Shown here piece after piece: positions 52,676 to 63,400 of a DNA stretch of 64,000 nucleotides. Numbering within the stretch: the first letter of the stretch is position 1; the number at the start of each line of letters is the position of its first letter. Both the position numbers and the translations under genes were made by a program. The notes beneath the pieces were generated by a model, which saw only the letters and a list, made by a program, of their open reading frames with translations, did not search any database and had not been told where the DNA came from. This DNA comes from Hermodice carunculata (taxonomy: Eukaryota > Annelida > Polychaeta > Eunicida > Amphinomidae). The stretch lies in the NCBI GenBank assembly GCA_964020975.1, contig OZ026630.1, positions 61,937,245 through 62,001,244 on the forward strand, given 5' to 3'.

Positions 52676-53239
52676 TTATTCACTGATCGAGGAGCTTTCA
52701 TCTGTGTCGGTTGCCGACACACCCAAAGCGCCGAGAACCTTGGGCATGGTCTTTTTCACGAACTTTTGGTAAGTTCGGTGGTCTTTGCGTGCCATTTCTA
52801 CCAGACTCCTTGACCTTCTATCCCTTTTCTTGTAACTTTTACTGCGTTGGGTAGATTGATCCACTTCTTGGAGAGGAATCCGATGTGTGGACATACGCTC
52901 ATTTTCTTCTTCAACGTCGCTGAAATCATCCGAATCGGTTCCACAAATATACTTATCTCTGCGGTCAAGTGCTTGTCTCTGGCTGGCTGCCGATAAACCT
53001 GACGGGCCTGCTTCTGGTGTAGCTGTGGGACCAGCAGCTTGGTTGATTGGCCTTATGGAGCGCACATGGTTTTCTCTGTCTTGTGACGATGTGGAAACTG
53101 GTAACTTCGGTACAGTTGGTTGCACCTCTGCCCGTTTGATATCGTCAACAAGTTCCCTATGAAATATGACAACATTTAAAACATGAAAAAAAAAAATAGG
53201 AACTTGTATGTGTCAGTATCTTTACTTTTATATATGTTT

Positions 53240-53289
<50 letters not shown>

Positions 53290-54274
53290 TGTAAGACTTC
53301 ATCGTGAATAATGCAAAAGCAGACAAGTTTGAATTGAAAATAAATCAAATTGTACATTACAAGGCCTTTTTAAAATTTGTGTATCGGTCCATCCGTCCAA
53401 CCATCCCATTAATGATGTATAATATATACATATATTCATTTATTTACTTTAATAAAATGTTGCTATCTTTTCAACGTCTTATACGATAACTTTGAACAAA
53501 TATATGGGCTACAAGTCACGTGGCCTTCCTATTGATTCCCGTTTTATTTCAATACCTGATTTCCCCATCCTCGTTATCTCTTAGGGACATGTACTGGCGC
53601 AATTTACTCTGCAATCGGTCTTTTATAGCCTTCATTGGTGACACATTGTAGTATCTCCGGGTTTTCTCCGGTAACACATGGGAATTCTTTTGGACTGTTT
53701 CTATGACAGCATCCCAATCAGCCTCATGTGCCTGGTAACTCCTGAGCATAAGAATCACCTCTTCCTTGGCGAAACGCGGCGCGGATACTTTCGAAGGTTT
53801 AGCTAAAATTAAAAATTAATAAATAATTAACGAAATACGTACACAATTTTTCACGAAATTTTACAATGATTTTTATTACGGTTCAATTCCAAAAATTGTT
53901 TAAATTATATCTCTTCCATGTTTCGTATACTGTAGACCTATCTTGACGATAGCGTCACGCTGTTACAAATGCAATTTGCGCCCATCAGTACTGGTTTGAA
54001 CCTAAAATGGGAACATTGTCTGAGAAGAATTCACCGCGTGTACGCCTTCTAATTATAGTTATTATGTAAAAACGCTTGTCATGTTACCATTGTCACTGCT
54101 CCTGCAAAGCTTTTGTCGTACGCAACACGGTTATCCTTGCAAGGCAGAGAGAATTTTATAATTCACGCTTTCAATTTTGCGGCAAATTTGGACTGGGACA
54201 ATTAGTTGACCCGGTATTCTTAAATAATCAGGTACGTAGATAAAGAAACATCAAAATAACTTACCTTTAGACAT
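52676..54274 (-). CDS. Harbinger accessory Myb/SANT-like protein (three exons, no visible defect)
   Basis: In this superfamily the second protein binds DNA and helps bring the transposase to the nucleus and to the ends. Exons on the minus strand are 54274-54265 (ATG TCT AAA G, donor GTAAGT), 53802-53556 (acceptor TTTTAG) and 53156-52676 (acceptor TTCATAG, stop TAA). Phases agree and the product is 245 residues. Residues about 10-85 (RFAKEEVILMLRSYQAHEAD then WDAVIETVQKNSHVLPEK, RRYYNVSPMKAIKDRLQSKL) look like the trihelical Myb/SANT-like domain, with W, F and Y core residues in place. The middle is proline/alanine-rich, then acidic (DSDDFSDVEEENE), then basic (KSYKKRDRRSRS, a likely nuclear signal). 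The C-terminus is acidic/serine-rich. AATAAA lies on the minus strand at 52639-52634. No stop or shift is visible. Confidence 0.82.
53243..53288. repeat. (CA)n microsatellite in the Myb-gene intron
   Basis: About 46 bp of CA dinucleotide inside the second intron of the accessory gene. Intronic placement explains why it does no harm to the reading frame. Confidence 0.95.
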
Positions 54275-54806
54275 GGCGCAACTTAAAACCACCGCTTGCT
54301 TTGAAAACAATGTGCACAGAAACAGCAACTTTGATTCCTGTGTCACCGGAAAGAAAGTCAATGACGGAACACATGTTGAGTGATTAATACCGTGACTTCC
54401 GACCTTAAAAAGTCAGGGGAATTATCAATGATATTATTTTGTATCTTTGTTTTTCAGTAGTTTTGATACGTTATTTCAGACATTTGACGCTGTTTTCGGA
54501 AATGTGTTTTTTTCTGATAGTGCACCTCACTATATTTAAGCGGCCTTTATGTTTAATTTGAGATTTTTTTTCGTGAATTAACGTATGATCATTAGTGCGA
54601 CTTCAGTCGCTGTTGGCACTAAAAGAATTAAATAACAAAGGCTGATCACCATTGTAACATTGGTTTAAACATATTTTATTATCAAAAAGCAATTGAGAAG
54701 AAAGCAAAGCCTAAATTATCCCCTCTCGCATTTTAACATTGTCATAGGTTAATAACTAATTAACGCTTTTTTATATATTCAGTTTCTTGTATCGGTTAAA
54801 CTGGCG
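54275..54806. promoter_or_regulatory. Shared divergent promoter region of the Harbinger genes
   Basis: This is the 532 bp between the two start codons, AT-rich, with no open frame of note. TTTTTTATATATTCAG just before 54782 could be either a TATA-like box or an intron acceptor in the transposase leader. No transcript data are available. Confidence 0.4.
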
Positions 54807-55855
54807 ATGGTTCGAAGGCGGTTGGTAAGGTTGTTGCCAGGTATCACCTTCCTACCTCCCAGTAGTATTCATATCGTGGGAGCATTGCTGCCTATTTTGC
54901 TCTTTCTGGTGAGACCTCCAAGGACCTTATCGTACAATCGTGCTATCCCACGGAACCGGTTTGCTATCAATGACCAGGAAATGTGGGGAGGAAGGGATGT
55001 GTTCATTCTGTTCCAGGAGCATCCTCACGAGTTTTTCTGTGTATCAGGAGAAGGACTTTATTAGAAATGCTTGTTACCGTTTATCCATTGGTCAGCAGGA
55101 ACTCTTACATTCAAAACGGTCCCCTTTCCCCACGCAATCAGCTACTCTTGGTGCTTTTGTGGCTCAAAAGCTACCCCACTTATTCTTTTCTAAGCATTTT
55201 ATTTAACATAAGATGTCAGCGTGTGTGTGATCTTGTCAACCTTTACTGGCCAGTATTACATGAGACGTATGCACCAAACGTTAGATGGCCAACTACAAAT
55301 GAGTGGATGGAAATGAGGGGCAACTGGAGACACATCTTTGATGCTGTAGGCGCCATGGACGGCACATCCCACCGGATACACAGACCCAGTGGAGAGCCTC
55401 AGCGTTTATATTGTTCTGGTTGTCGTTGTTATCATTGCATACACACACAAGTAATTATTAACAACAAGAAAGAAATAGTTTACATTCACTTTGGCTTCCG
55501 TGGGCACTGTAATGATACCCAAATGTTGCATCTGATGCCCCAAATAGGACCAGGTAGAGAGTTAGATTTCCCCAATCAATGTGTTCTGCTGGCAGACAAA
55601 ATATACCCCAATGGCCATCCCTTAATGACACCATTTACCAACCAGCAAATTAATCAGCGTTCTTTCAACCGAAGATTTATGTGTACCCAGTTCAACAGAC
55701 AGATCAGCAAATATCGTGTGTACGTTGAGCATGTCATCAGACTGCTTAAGTTATTCAAAATAATTGGAACACTTTATCGTCACCCACGATGGAAGATGGC
55801 TGCCATTGTGCAACTTTGTGCTGGATTAGCGCAAAGAAGAGTGGACCTGTTTTGA
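54807..55855 (+). CDS. Harbinger DDE transposase (HARBI1-like nuclease), one frame break near the N-terminus
   Basis: This cuts and joins DNA at the element ends. The start ATG at 54807 gives MVRRRLVRLLPG and runs 85 codons. The main frame continues at about 55040 to the stop at 55855 (290 codons if counted from 54983). In that numbering a DNA-binding helical region (FLCIRRRTLLEMLV, SPRNQLLLVLLWL) comes first, then VRWPTTNEWMEMRGNW, then the DDE_Tnp_4 core: D126 in GAMDGTSHRIHRP, GFRGHCND, D205 in LLADKIYPNGHPL, and E249 in YRVYVEHVIRLLK, ending RHPRWKMAA. All three catalytic residues are present at the usual spacing. The switch between frames near 55030-55060 is either a single frameshift or a short unseen intron. 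Its usual length is about 330-400 residues, which the two parts together approach. An AATAAA follows at 56130. Confidence 0.85.
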
Positions 55856-56321
55856 CTGGCAACGAACTGCAGCACAATGGTTTGCTCCAGCAGCAGTGGC
55901 TGTCTGTCACATGAATGGACACACAAAAGGACGGTGCAAAATTTAGACATTAGTTTCATAAATTTACCTGGTTAAATGTTGGATTATGGAGTGAAATCCC
56001 ACGGGTATATATACACAGTGTACTTTAAGATACATCCATAGCGTAAGGTATATAAATGCGGTATCCAATTTTCATTGTAATAGTTAATGGATTCATCATT
56101 CATTTCAAAATTTAAATATGCAATTAAACAATAAATAGGTCAATGAATTATATGTGGCGTTGTTTCTTTGTGAAGGTCTTCATTTGAATGCGACTCTGTT
56201 GACAGAGCCGAGTCATAAGTATAAATGAATTAGTACCTTTCGGAGATGACCCCCAAATTTTTACTGTAATTCCGATCTCAGCTTCCAATTCTAACTCCGC
56301 TAACTGGCGGATTCGTCTAAT

Positions 56322-56930
56322 AGATAAAACAGAACAGAACTGAAATGAACCACACAGAATTCATGTGTGATCCATTGATGCTTTTCAAGGTAACTGGTGA
56401 GTGAGTCCAGTGATTTCCACTGTCTGTAGCTCTGCAGTTGTATATGTCCGTGAATTTGACTAGTGTCTGGTTGTCAGTACCAGTCACTTCAACAGTTAAC
56501 GTGACGTCGACCGTATTTGAAGGTCCACAAGATATCCACCTAAGTGAGTTGTTCTTTCCCATGTCATCCATGCCCTTGATGACTGGATCTATAGCATTTG
56601 GATATAAATTGTATCCATAACTTCCAAGGGCTTAGAGTAAGCGTGGAAAATAAAAGCCAAATCTATCAATCAAATTTTTAAAAAATCTCGAATAAGGCAC
56701 ATTTTTTCCAAAAAAAAACCCGTTATCTTTAGGCAAATGCTGGGGCTTTTGTTTTGCTTTTAATATCTCAATGCAAACAAGCTGCAAAAGTGTCTTTGCT
56801 TCATTGCTTGTACCATTTTGAACACTTAATCTCTTATTGCACAAGTTGTATTTTAGTTCTTCAACTATATGTAACAGCCCCGTGATATTGCTTTGTTGGT
56901 TGCACATATCAACTCATTTCGACGGCTTCA
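56322..56930. other. Unrecognised minus-strand frame 56317-56571 and spacer
   Basis: On the minus strand the frame reads MDDMGKNNSLRWISCGPSNT, then VDVTLTVEVTGTDNQTLVKF and TDIYNCRATDSGNHW. The composition looks protein-like (beta-strand alternation, sequons, two cysteines), and the frame stays open upstream to about 56630 with an AG before it. No family is recognised. It could be an exon of a secreted or membrane gene next to the transposon. Confidence 0.25.
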
Positions 56931-56931
56931 T

Positions 56932-57880
56932 AATTAAGCAATCACTTGACTGATCATGTGATCACCTTCTGCTTATAGAACTGTGATATATGGTTAAACA
57001 TTCATGTATCTTGACATGGGCATGTGGTGTTTCACTGCTAGAACTTGGCACGTACTGCATGCATGATGTTTCATGTCTGGTATTGATGATGTGGCGACCT
57101 CTAGAGATGACTGTATGAACTATATACTTAAATGGTTTCCAGTCTAAATTGCTTCTTTGTCAACTCTTTTGCTGAGACATACATACGTTTTTCATCCTCT
57201 AACCAGTCATGTGTCTTATCATGCTATCGCCCATGTACTACTTTTAGTTTTGTCTTTGTGTATTCAACATGCGATGTTTACTGGGAGGACTTGATATGAA
57301 CTGAAAGCATGATGTTTTTTAAAGTTAACATATATTCATCTTGAAACCCATTCTAGACATTGCTCTGTATCAGATCTATATTTATTTTGTTATCCAAATC
57401 TGAATTATTGACTTATCGACTCACATACTGGGTCATATATTTCCTTTTTACCCATTTTCATAAAACAAACCTACTATCCTGTAATTGATCATATGTGCTA
57501 CTAGGATGTATTTATTTTGTTAGTGTGTTTTGATACGTGGTGTTTACTGCAAGGACAAGTTACGATTTTTGCATGTGAATATTCACTCAAACTTGTACTG
57601 AACATGTCACACTGCTAAAGACGATTTGGTATGAGCAGCACCCCTACTTGGTATCCCAGTCTAGATTTACTGTCACAGACTTATCTGCTTGCATGCTGAG
57701 ACATATTTGCTCTTGTACTTTGTTATCTTAAATTCCAACCAACCATCTGACTAATCATGCAATCGCCTATACTGTACTTTGACATAAGTTTTGTTCATCA
57801 GTACTGTGACACGTTGGTAGTTACTGCGAGGTATTCGAACACTATGTATATGTTTGTTTCATTCTTATTCCACGTCGTTT
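56932..57880. repeat. Diverged tandem repeat, period about 267 bp, four copies
   Basis: The phrase ATCATG(T/C)(G/A)ATCGCC-like recurs near 56950, 57218, 57487 and 57755. A GTGTTTACTG-like phrase recurs near 57027, 57280, 57545 and 57822. CCAGTCTA followed by GCTGAGACATA occurs at about 57140-57180 and 57655-57708, a two-unit spacing. Copies are clearly diverged. There is no coding frame. Confidence 0.6.
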
Positions 57881-57899
57881 TCACTGTGTGGAATTAGGT

Positions 57900-58519
57900 G
57901 ACTCAGTATGAGCAATGGAGTAACTAAGTGACCAAATCAAATTTAAATTTACCACCTTTCCGACTCTCATGCCGAATATATTTACCTGAATGGTTAAGAC
58001 TAATTGAACTTGAACTCTTGTTTGTATGTAGACCTGCCACAATCCTCAATCAATATCTGTTTTTTATGTGTTTTGTATTTGTGTCTTTTGTCCAGAACCT
58101 CTTCCTAGTAGCCATTACTCTATTCCACAGTCCGAACTCTACAATGCCACAGTCTAACCAATATACATATGGAAGTACTTTTGTCCATATTGCACACGTT
58201 CTTCTGTAAAATTGTGACAAAGGCTGTCTTAGCCCAAATAACTAAAGGGTCTTCAGTGGGTAACTACTCTGAATATTTTTTTTAGCTTGTACCCGTACAT
58301 TTCTCTCTGAATAGCGGCTGGTTGTCTAAACTAAATATTCAGCAAAGACAACCCACATAATAATGAATAAATATGAACGTGGCAAATGTTAAATTAGCTA
58401 AATTGGTGAAGTGTTGCTTATAAATGCAGAGCTTTATTATGAGTGAAGAATACCTGCCAAACCAAACATAATTACTAAATTTATATAGTACAAGTTCAGA
58501 TAAGGACAACTTGACTTAC
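57900..58519. other. No gene recognised
   Basis: A plus-strand frame at 57928-58209 (93 codons) is hydrophobic but unrecognised. Confidence 0.3.
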
Positions 58520-58713
58520 CCCTGAACCAGTATGTACCCTTTCTAGCTGGATGGCTCATCTTAGTTAAAACACCTGCTGGTGCATAACTGAAGTAAAAAC
58601 AAACTGGGGCATACTTTTCAGTCCCAGTGATTATAAAATAAACAATTGCAGCTAGACCACCTGTACAAACCGATGATAATCCTAACAAATTCTGCAACAA
58701 TGGAACCCTGCAC
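58520..58713 (-). CDS. Orphan internal exon with a membrane segment
   Basis: On the minus strand a 194 bp open stretch is bounded by GATATTTCAG at its start and GTAAGT at its end, both near-consensus. It has one extra base at each end (phase 2 in, phase 1 out) and encodes 64 full codons: CRVPLLQNLLGLSSVCTGGL, AAIVYFIITGTEKYAPVCFY and FSYAPAGVLTKMSHPARKGT, then YWFR. A hydrophobic helix lies at about residues 10-28, followed by an aromatic/basic region. I do not recognise the protein. No partner exon was found within a few kb on either side, so the introns must be long or the exon is isolated. Confidence 0.45.
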
Positions 58714-59037
58714 CTGAAATATCAAACAATTCCATGATGACACCTACTCCTCATTTGACAGTCTCAAAACAATAACGCTCTATTGCCCTGCCAACCCTGA
58801 GTCAATGTTTCAACACAATGGGTCAGGTTTGTGACATTTGAGTGCATACTGTCACATTTGGGTAATTTTTGATATTGAGTAAATGTTAACTTAGGCATGT
58901 CAAAAACCAATGAGACTCATTGGCATTTAAGTCAAATTCATGTTATCAAAACAAAATTTTTCTAAACCAGGTTTTAAGTACAAATAGGCAAACTTGTTAA
59001 ACTTTTGTCAGACACTGCTTGCTACCAATAGCCTTTG
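58714..59037. other. Nothing recognised
   Basis: AT-rich spacer upstream of the orphan exon on the minus strand. Confidence 0.35.
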
Positions 59038-59455
59038 TGGGTTTATACCGACAGAAAACACGTAAGCCTAAAATGGCTGAAAGGTGAATATTAAAACAGA
59101 ATAATGCCAAAGGATAGAATAAGGTAGCAAAACAAGCAAGTTTAAAATCTGCAAAAGTATTACAGCCAAACTTTCTAACAATTTTTGGATATTAACAACA
59201 AAATTTCTGGGGCATGTCAGAAAAGAATGAACGTCAAGTGCAATTAGGCAGCCTTGTAACTAACTGCCATAGGCCGCTGCTTTCAACCAAAGCTCCTGGG
59301 GGTTTAACCGTACAGAAATCAAGCTACCCTAAAATTTCGGAAAGGTGAATATTAAAACAGAATGATGCTAAAGATTAGATAAAGTAGCAAAACACACAAA
59401 ATTACTGAAGCTGAACTTTCTAACCATATCTGGATATTTACAGCAAAATTTGTAT
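59038..59455. repeat. Tandem duplication, period about 251 bp
   Basis: Positions 59038-59195 and 59289-59455 share GAAAGGTGAATATTAAAACA, then TAGCAAAACA and AACTTTCTAACNAT and TGGATAT in the same order. The right copy overlaps the end of the RT fragment that follows, so the left copy is a duplicate of that 3' end. Confidence 0.75.
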
Positions 59456-60060
59456 AAACATTCGATCAAATGTACATCTTCGAATCTTCTTGACTCAAGT
59501 TCATTGTAAATAAATTTGGTTCTAGATGCAAAGTCCTGAATTTTAGAAACAAATACCACGAAAGCTCAAAATCTGTGACAAAAATGCTTTGTATCCAACA
59601 GCTTCTGAAGTATTACTCTTCAGGAAAGTATAGTTAACTACGTCAAAGTTAAATTCATATATTTTGTGATGGACTTTAATGCTAAACCTGTCATTAGTGA
59701 CCCGAATATTCAAGTCCAGAAACACATCTCTAATACTAAATGAATTGTTACCTTCCAAAGAGATATCTTTTGGGTAAAATTTTCATCATTTTCACTGAAA
59801 TTTTGTACATTTACACAAGCCATGTCATTAATATATCGTGCGTTGTTTGACAATTGTGTAGCCATTTGAAAGTTCTTTTTTTTATTAATCGATCCATATA
59901 CTTAAATTTAAGCCAGGTTAGATATAAATCTGCAAGTATCGGGGAGCAGTTGCTACCCATTGGAAGGCCTTTTTTTGTTGAAAATCTAATGATCTGCACT
60001 GAACAAACTAATTATAAAAAAAAATTGATAGTGTCTCTAAAAGTTTCAACAGTGTAAGAT
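59368..60060 (-). mobile_element. Penelope-like (or related) reverse transcriptase fragment
   Basis: On the minus strand the pieces are KKGLPMGSNCSPILADLYLT (RT motif region 4), FSIRDVFLDLNIRVTNDRFS, KIYEFNFDVVNYTFLKSNTS, EAVGYKAFLSQILSFRGICF and SRTKFIYNELESRRFEDVHL, then YPDMVRKFS. This order, with SQ(I/L)-F-R-IC after the palm, is the pattern of Penelope-like and allied RTs that lack the LINE-type tail. It is broken, in several frames, and 5' truncated. No GIY-YIG endonuclease was seen. The exact clade is uncertain. Confidence 0.62.
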
Positions 60061-60480
60061 TGAACGTAACTTTTTTAATATTCATGGTGGTACCAATATA
60101 CTTTCTTTAAATATAAATTAATATTTTGACTTTATCTATGGGTAGATTTGTGTGTAGTGTGGAAAAATAAAAACATTTGATATTTTTTTACTTTTAAATC
60201 TCTTGACTCAGCTGCTATGGATTGTACAAAATATCACATCTCTGGCCAGTACTTGTATTTTTGATGTTTTTTTTCTTTTCCTCGGTTTGTAACCAATTGG
60301 CATCTAGGACATTGAACAATGACGAATGACCATTGGTCTCTACTCGAACAAATATGTCCCATACATGGTACACTTCCATCCAGACCCACCTGTCGTAAAC
60401 CAAATAATATGCTCCTGCTCCTCACTGGCTTTCCTACTCATAAAGACGCTTCTCGGTATTCTTGCTTGTCTAAAACACAT
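60061..60480. other. No gene recognised
   Basis: AT-rich spacer between the RT fragment and the right-end LINE. Frames are short. Confidence 0.3.
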
Positions 60481-60484
60481 TATG

Positions 60485-63400
60485 TTGTTCCTCTACACGC
60501 TCTTTCTGTCATGAATCGACGTTCACGTGAAACCCGGTCCCATTCGTAACTCAAACATGGGCCTAAGTTCATTCATTCAAACGTTCACATACAAAGTACC
60601 TTTAAGCTTGACGAAATTCATCTTTTGGACCAATCAGGTTGTTATTGCTTTGTCTGAAACCCCGGCAGATGAACATTACCCCGATCAGCTCTCATTGATG
60701 ACTTCCATCCTATTTTTTGTACAGACCACACAATGGGAAGGCGCACGGGGTTCAAATGTTTATTCACTCTTTTTTACCATTGTGTAAGATGCCCGGATCT
60801 TGATGCCTAGATTGCGAATGCACCTGGTCTGATATTTCGACCCAGTGCAGGAAGGTATTATTTGTTAACTGCTATCGTCCACCTGGCCAGTCTGCAGAAA
60901 TCCGTGACACATTTCTCAGATCGTTGGCTACTACAATTTCCTCAGCCATTGGATGCAACTCTCACATTTACAATAACTGGCTATTTCAATGACAGGTGCT
61001 CTGATTGGAACTCCCAACATGAAGATAGCAATTTAGGTTTACCTCTGGTCAACCCTATGAATCAGTACAGTCTCTTTAAGCTTATAGATGAACCCATGAG
61101 AATAAATGAATACTTGAATAATTTATGAACACTCATCATTACTGATTCTCCAGGTCTTGTTTTGCACTATGGAAGCCTTGCACTAATATCAAATGCTGAC
61201 CACTGTGTAATCGTTTGTTCTTTCTCTCCTTTCATTCACAAGCAATCTTTCAAACGATTAGTATGGGACTTCTATAAAGCTAGTTGTGTGACCTTAGTGA
61301 TGCTCTTTCTACAGCCCCTTGGGACAAAGCTCATGATGTCTTTGATTCTATGGATGCTGCCATATCATACTGGTCTTTTCCCTTTCTAGCTACTATTAAG
61401 GGCTTTATTCCCTTTAAGGCAGTTACCATTTGTCATAGAGACAAACCTTGGATAACTGCAGACATTAAAACCTATTCGACATCGCAATCATGCATGGAAA
61501 TGCTTCAAGAGTACATCTGACAAACCCTGCCCCCCCCAAATACTACCTTTACGTTAAAATTGACAGGTTGTTACCAATTCTACAAAAAAAAACAAAAACA
61601 AAAAAACAAAAATCGCAAAAAGGTTGCTAACATAATTAAATAAGGAAATCTGTCTGCCCTTACTTTTCCAATCTGCAGCTTCCACTTGATAAACTGGACA
61701 TACTTTCAACGCAAAGCATTAGCTGAATAGTCTGCCACTTGCTAAAATTAGGTCGTGGTGACACCAAAGTCTAGTCAGTTCATCTTGCCAAGTAAGATAG
61801 GGATATTGCCAACTGTAAGCCAAATACATGGAGACATTCTGTAAATATCGACAATGTGCACATCTCGACAAACAGACATCTGGACAGTCATTGACACAGA
61901 CATCCAAATGGACTTCTGGATGAACTGACAACGCAAAACCATAAGTCCCCCCCCCCCTCGCCTATGAGGCGGACCATTAATCATTCCTATCAAACTATTA
62001 TTACAGCATTATACATTGAGGCAGTCTTGAGATATCTTGGCACTGAGCCCTGTCAAACGTCTGGTTAAGCTGCCATTTGCTCAAATCAGGTCATGATGAC
62101 ACCAAAATCTAATCAGTTCATATTGTCATGCTAGATAATTATGCTGCAAAATGTGAACAAAATACATGGCAGCATTCTGGAGATGTCGTGGTAATGAGCC
62201 CTAACGAACATTTAATTAGACTGCCATTTGGTCACATTAGGCAATGATGACACCAAAATCTAATGAGATCATCCTGGCAAACAAGATAATCAAACTGAAG
62301 AAAATAAACAAGTCACATGGAAGCATTCTGGAGATATTCCAGTAACGAGCCCTAACGAACATACAATCAGGCTACCATATGTGGAAATTAGGTCATGGTG
62401 ATCCCAAAATCGTGTTAGATAAGGTAAGCATATTGCTAAAGTTAAGCAAAATACATGGAAGCATTCTGTAGATATCACGGTAATGAAAATGTGCACATCC
62501 AGATGGAAATCCAGGACCGACGGATATTCAGATGGACTGATGGACAACCCTAAAAAAGAAAGGGCCTCGCCTATGGGAAGACCATTAAAAGGGCATTAAT
62601 TCTAAACAATGATTGACCTTGTCAAAGTCTGTTCTGGGATGCAGAATTCACGAAGATACCTCCAATCGTTAAAGACAACAAGATCATATCATGTATCACA
62701 GAAAAATGTGAAATTTTAGACTCATTCTTTGCCAGTCAGTGTAATACACATCCTGATGTTTAGGCCGCACCTCTGCCCAATTTTATGTGCTCAACTAAGA
62801 CACGTTTACAGAATATTGCCGTTAGTGAATACAGAGTTAAGAAAGTTCTATCTTTCATGAGGCTATCTTCTGCATCCAGCCCCGACAATGTAGGGAATAT
62901 CCTATTTAAGAACACAGCAGACTCGATATGTAAACCACTTGCAGAACTCTTTCAACTTTCTCTTAGTCTTTACCACTTTCCCGATGCTTCGAAGAGATCC
63001 AACATATGTCATGTTTTTAAAAATGCCAAAAGACAGACAAAAAGAAGTTATCAACCTATTGCATTGCTTTGTAATGTTATAAAGGTGTTTAAACGACTGG
63101 TCTTTAATGCATCCTATGAATACTTGCCCCCCCCCAAAAAAAAAGGAAAAAGAAAAAGAAAAATAACCTGCTAGCTTCTGAAAATTCTGGCTTCAAGGCC
63201 AATAAATCTACTGTTAATCAGGTTGTCTATATCATTCAAAATATTTACAACGGCCTATAACAGTCCAAAGAAGCCAAACAGTGTTTCTGGAAGTGTCCCA
63301 GGCATTTGATAAAGTTTGGCATACTAGCCTCCTTTAAAAAAACGTCGACAACTCAGCATCTCTGATTATCTTGTAGTAAGGATTGATTGTCATCTCTCAA

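Larger units (their letters stand above)
52392..56318. mobile_element. PIF/Harbinger (ISL2EU-like) DNA transposon, nearly complete
   Basis: The ends AGACGAATCCGC (52392-52403) and GCGGATTCGTCT (56307-56318) are exact inverted repeats, flanked by AAT on both sides (52389-52391, 56319-56321). Similarity continues inward for about 50 bp in diverged form (GAGTTGGAGATTGGAGTTGA against GGAGTTAGAATTGGAAGCTG). The element is 3,927 bp and holds the two genes expected of this superfamily, transcribed away from each other: a Myb/SANT-like protein on the left and a DDE transposase on the right, with about 530 bp between start codons. Both have AATAAA sites inside the element. Members of this group usually make 2 or 3 bp target duplications, which fits. 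Confidence 0.85.
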
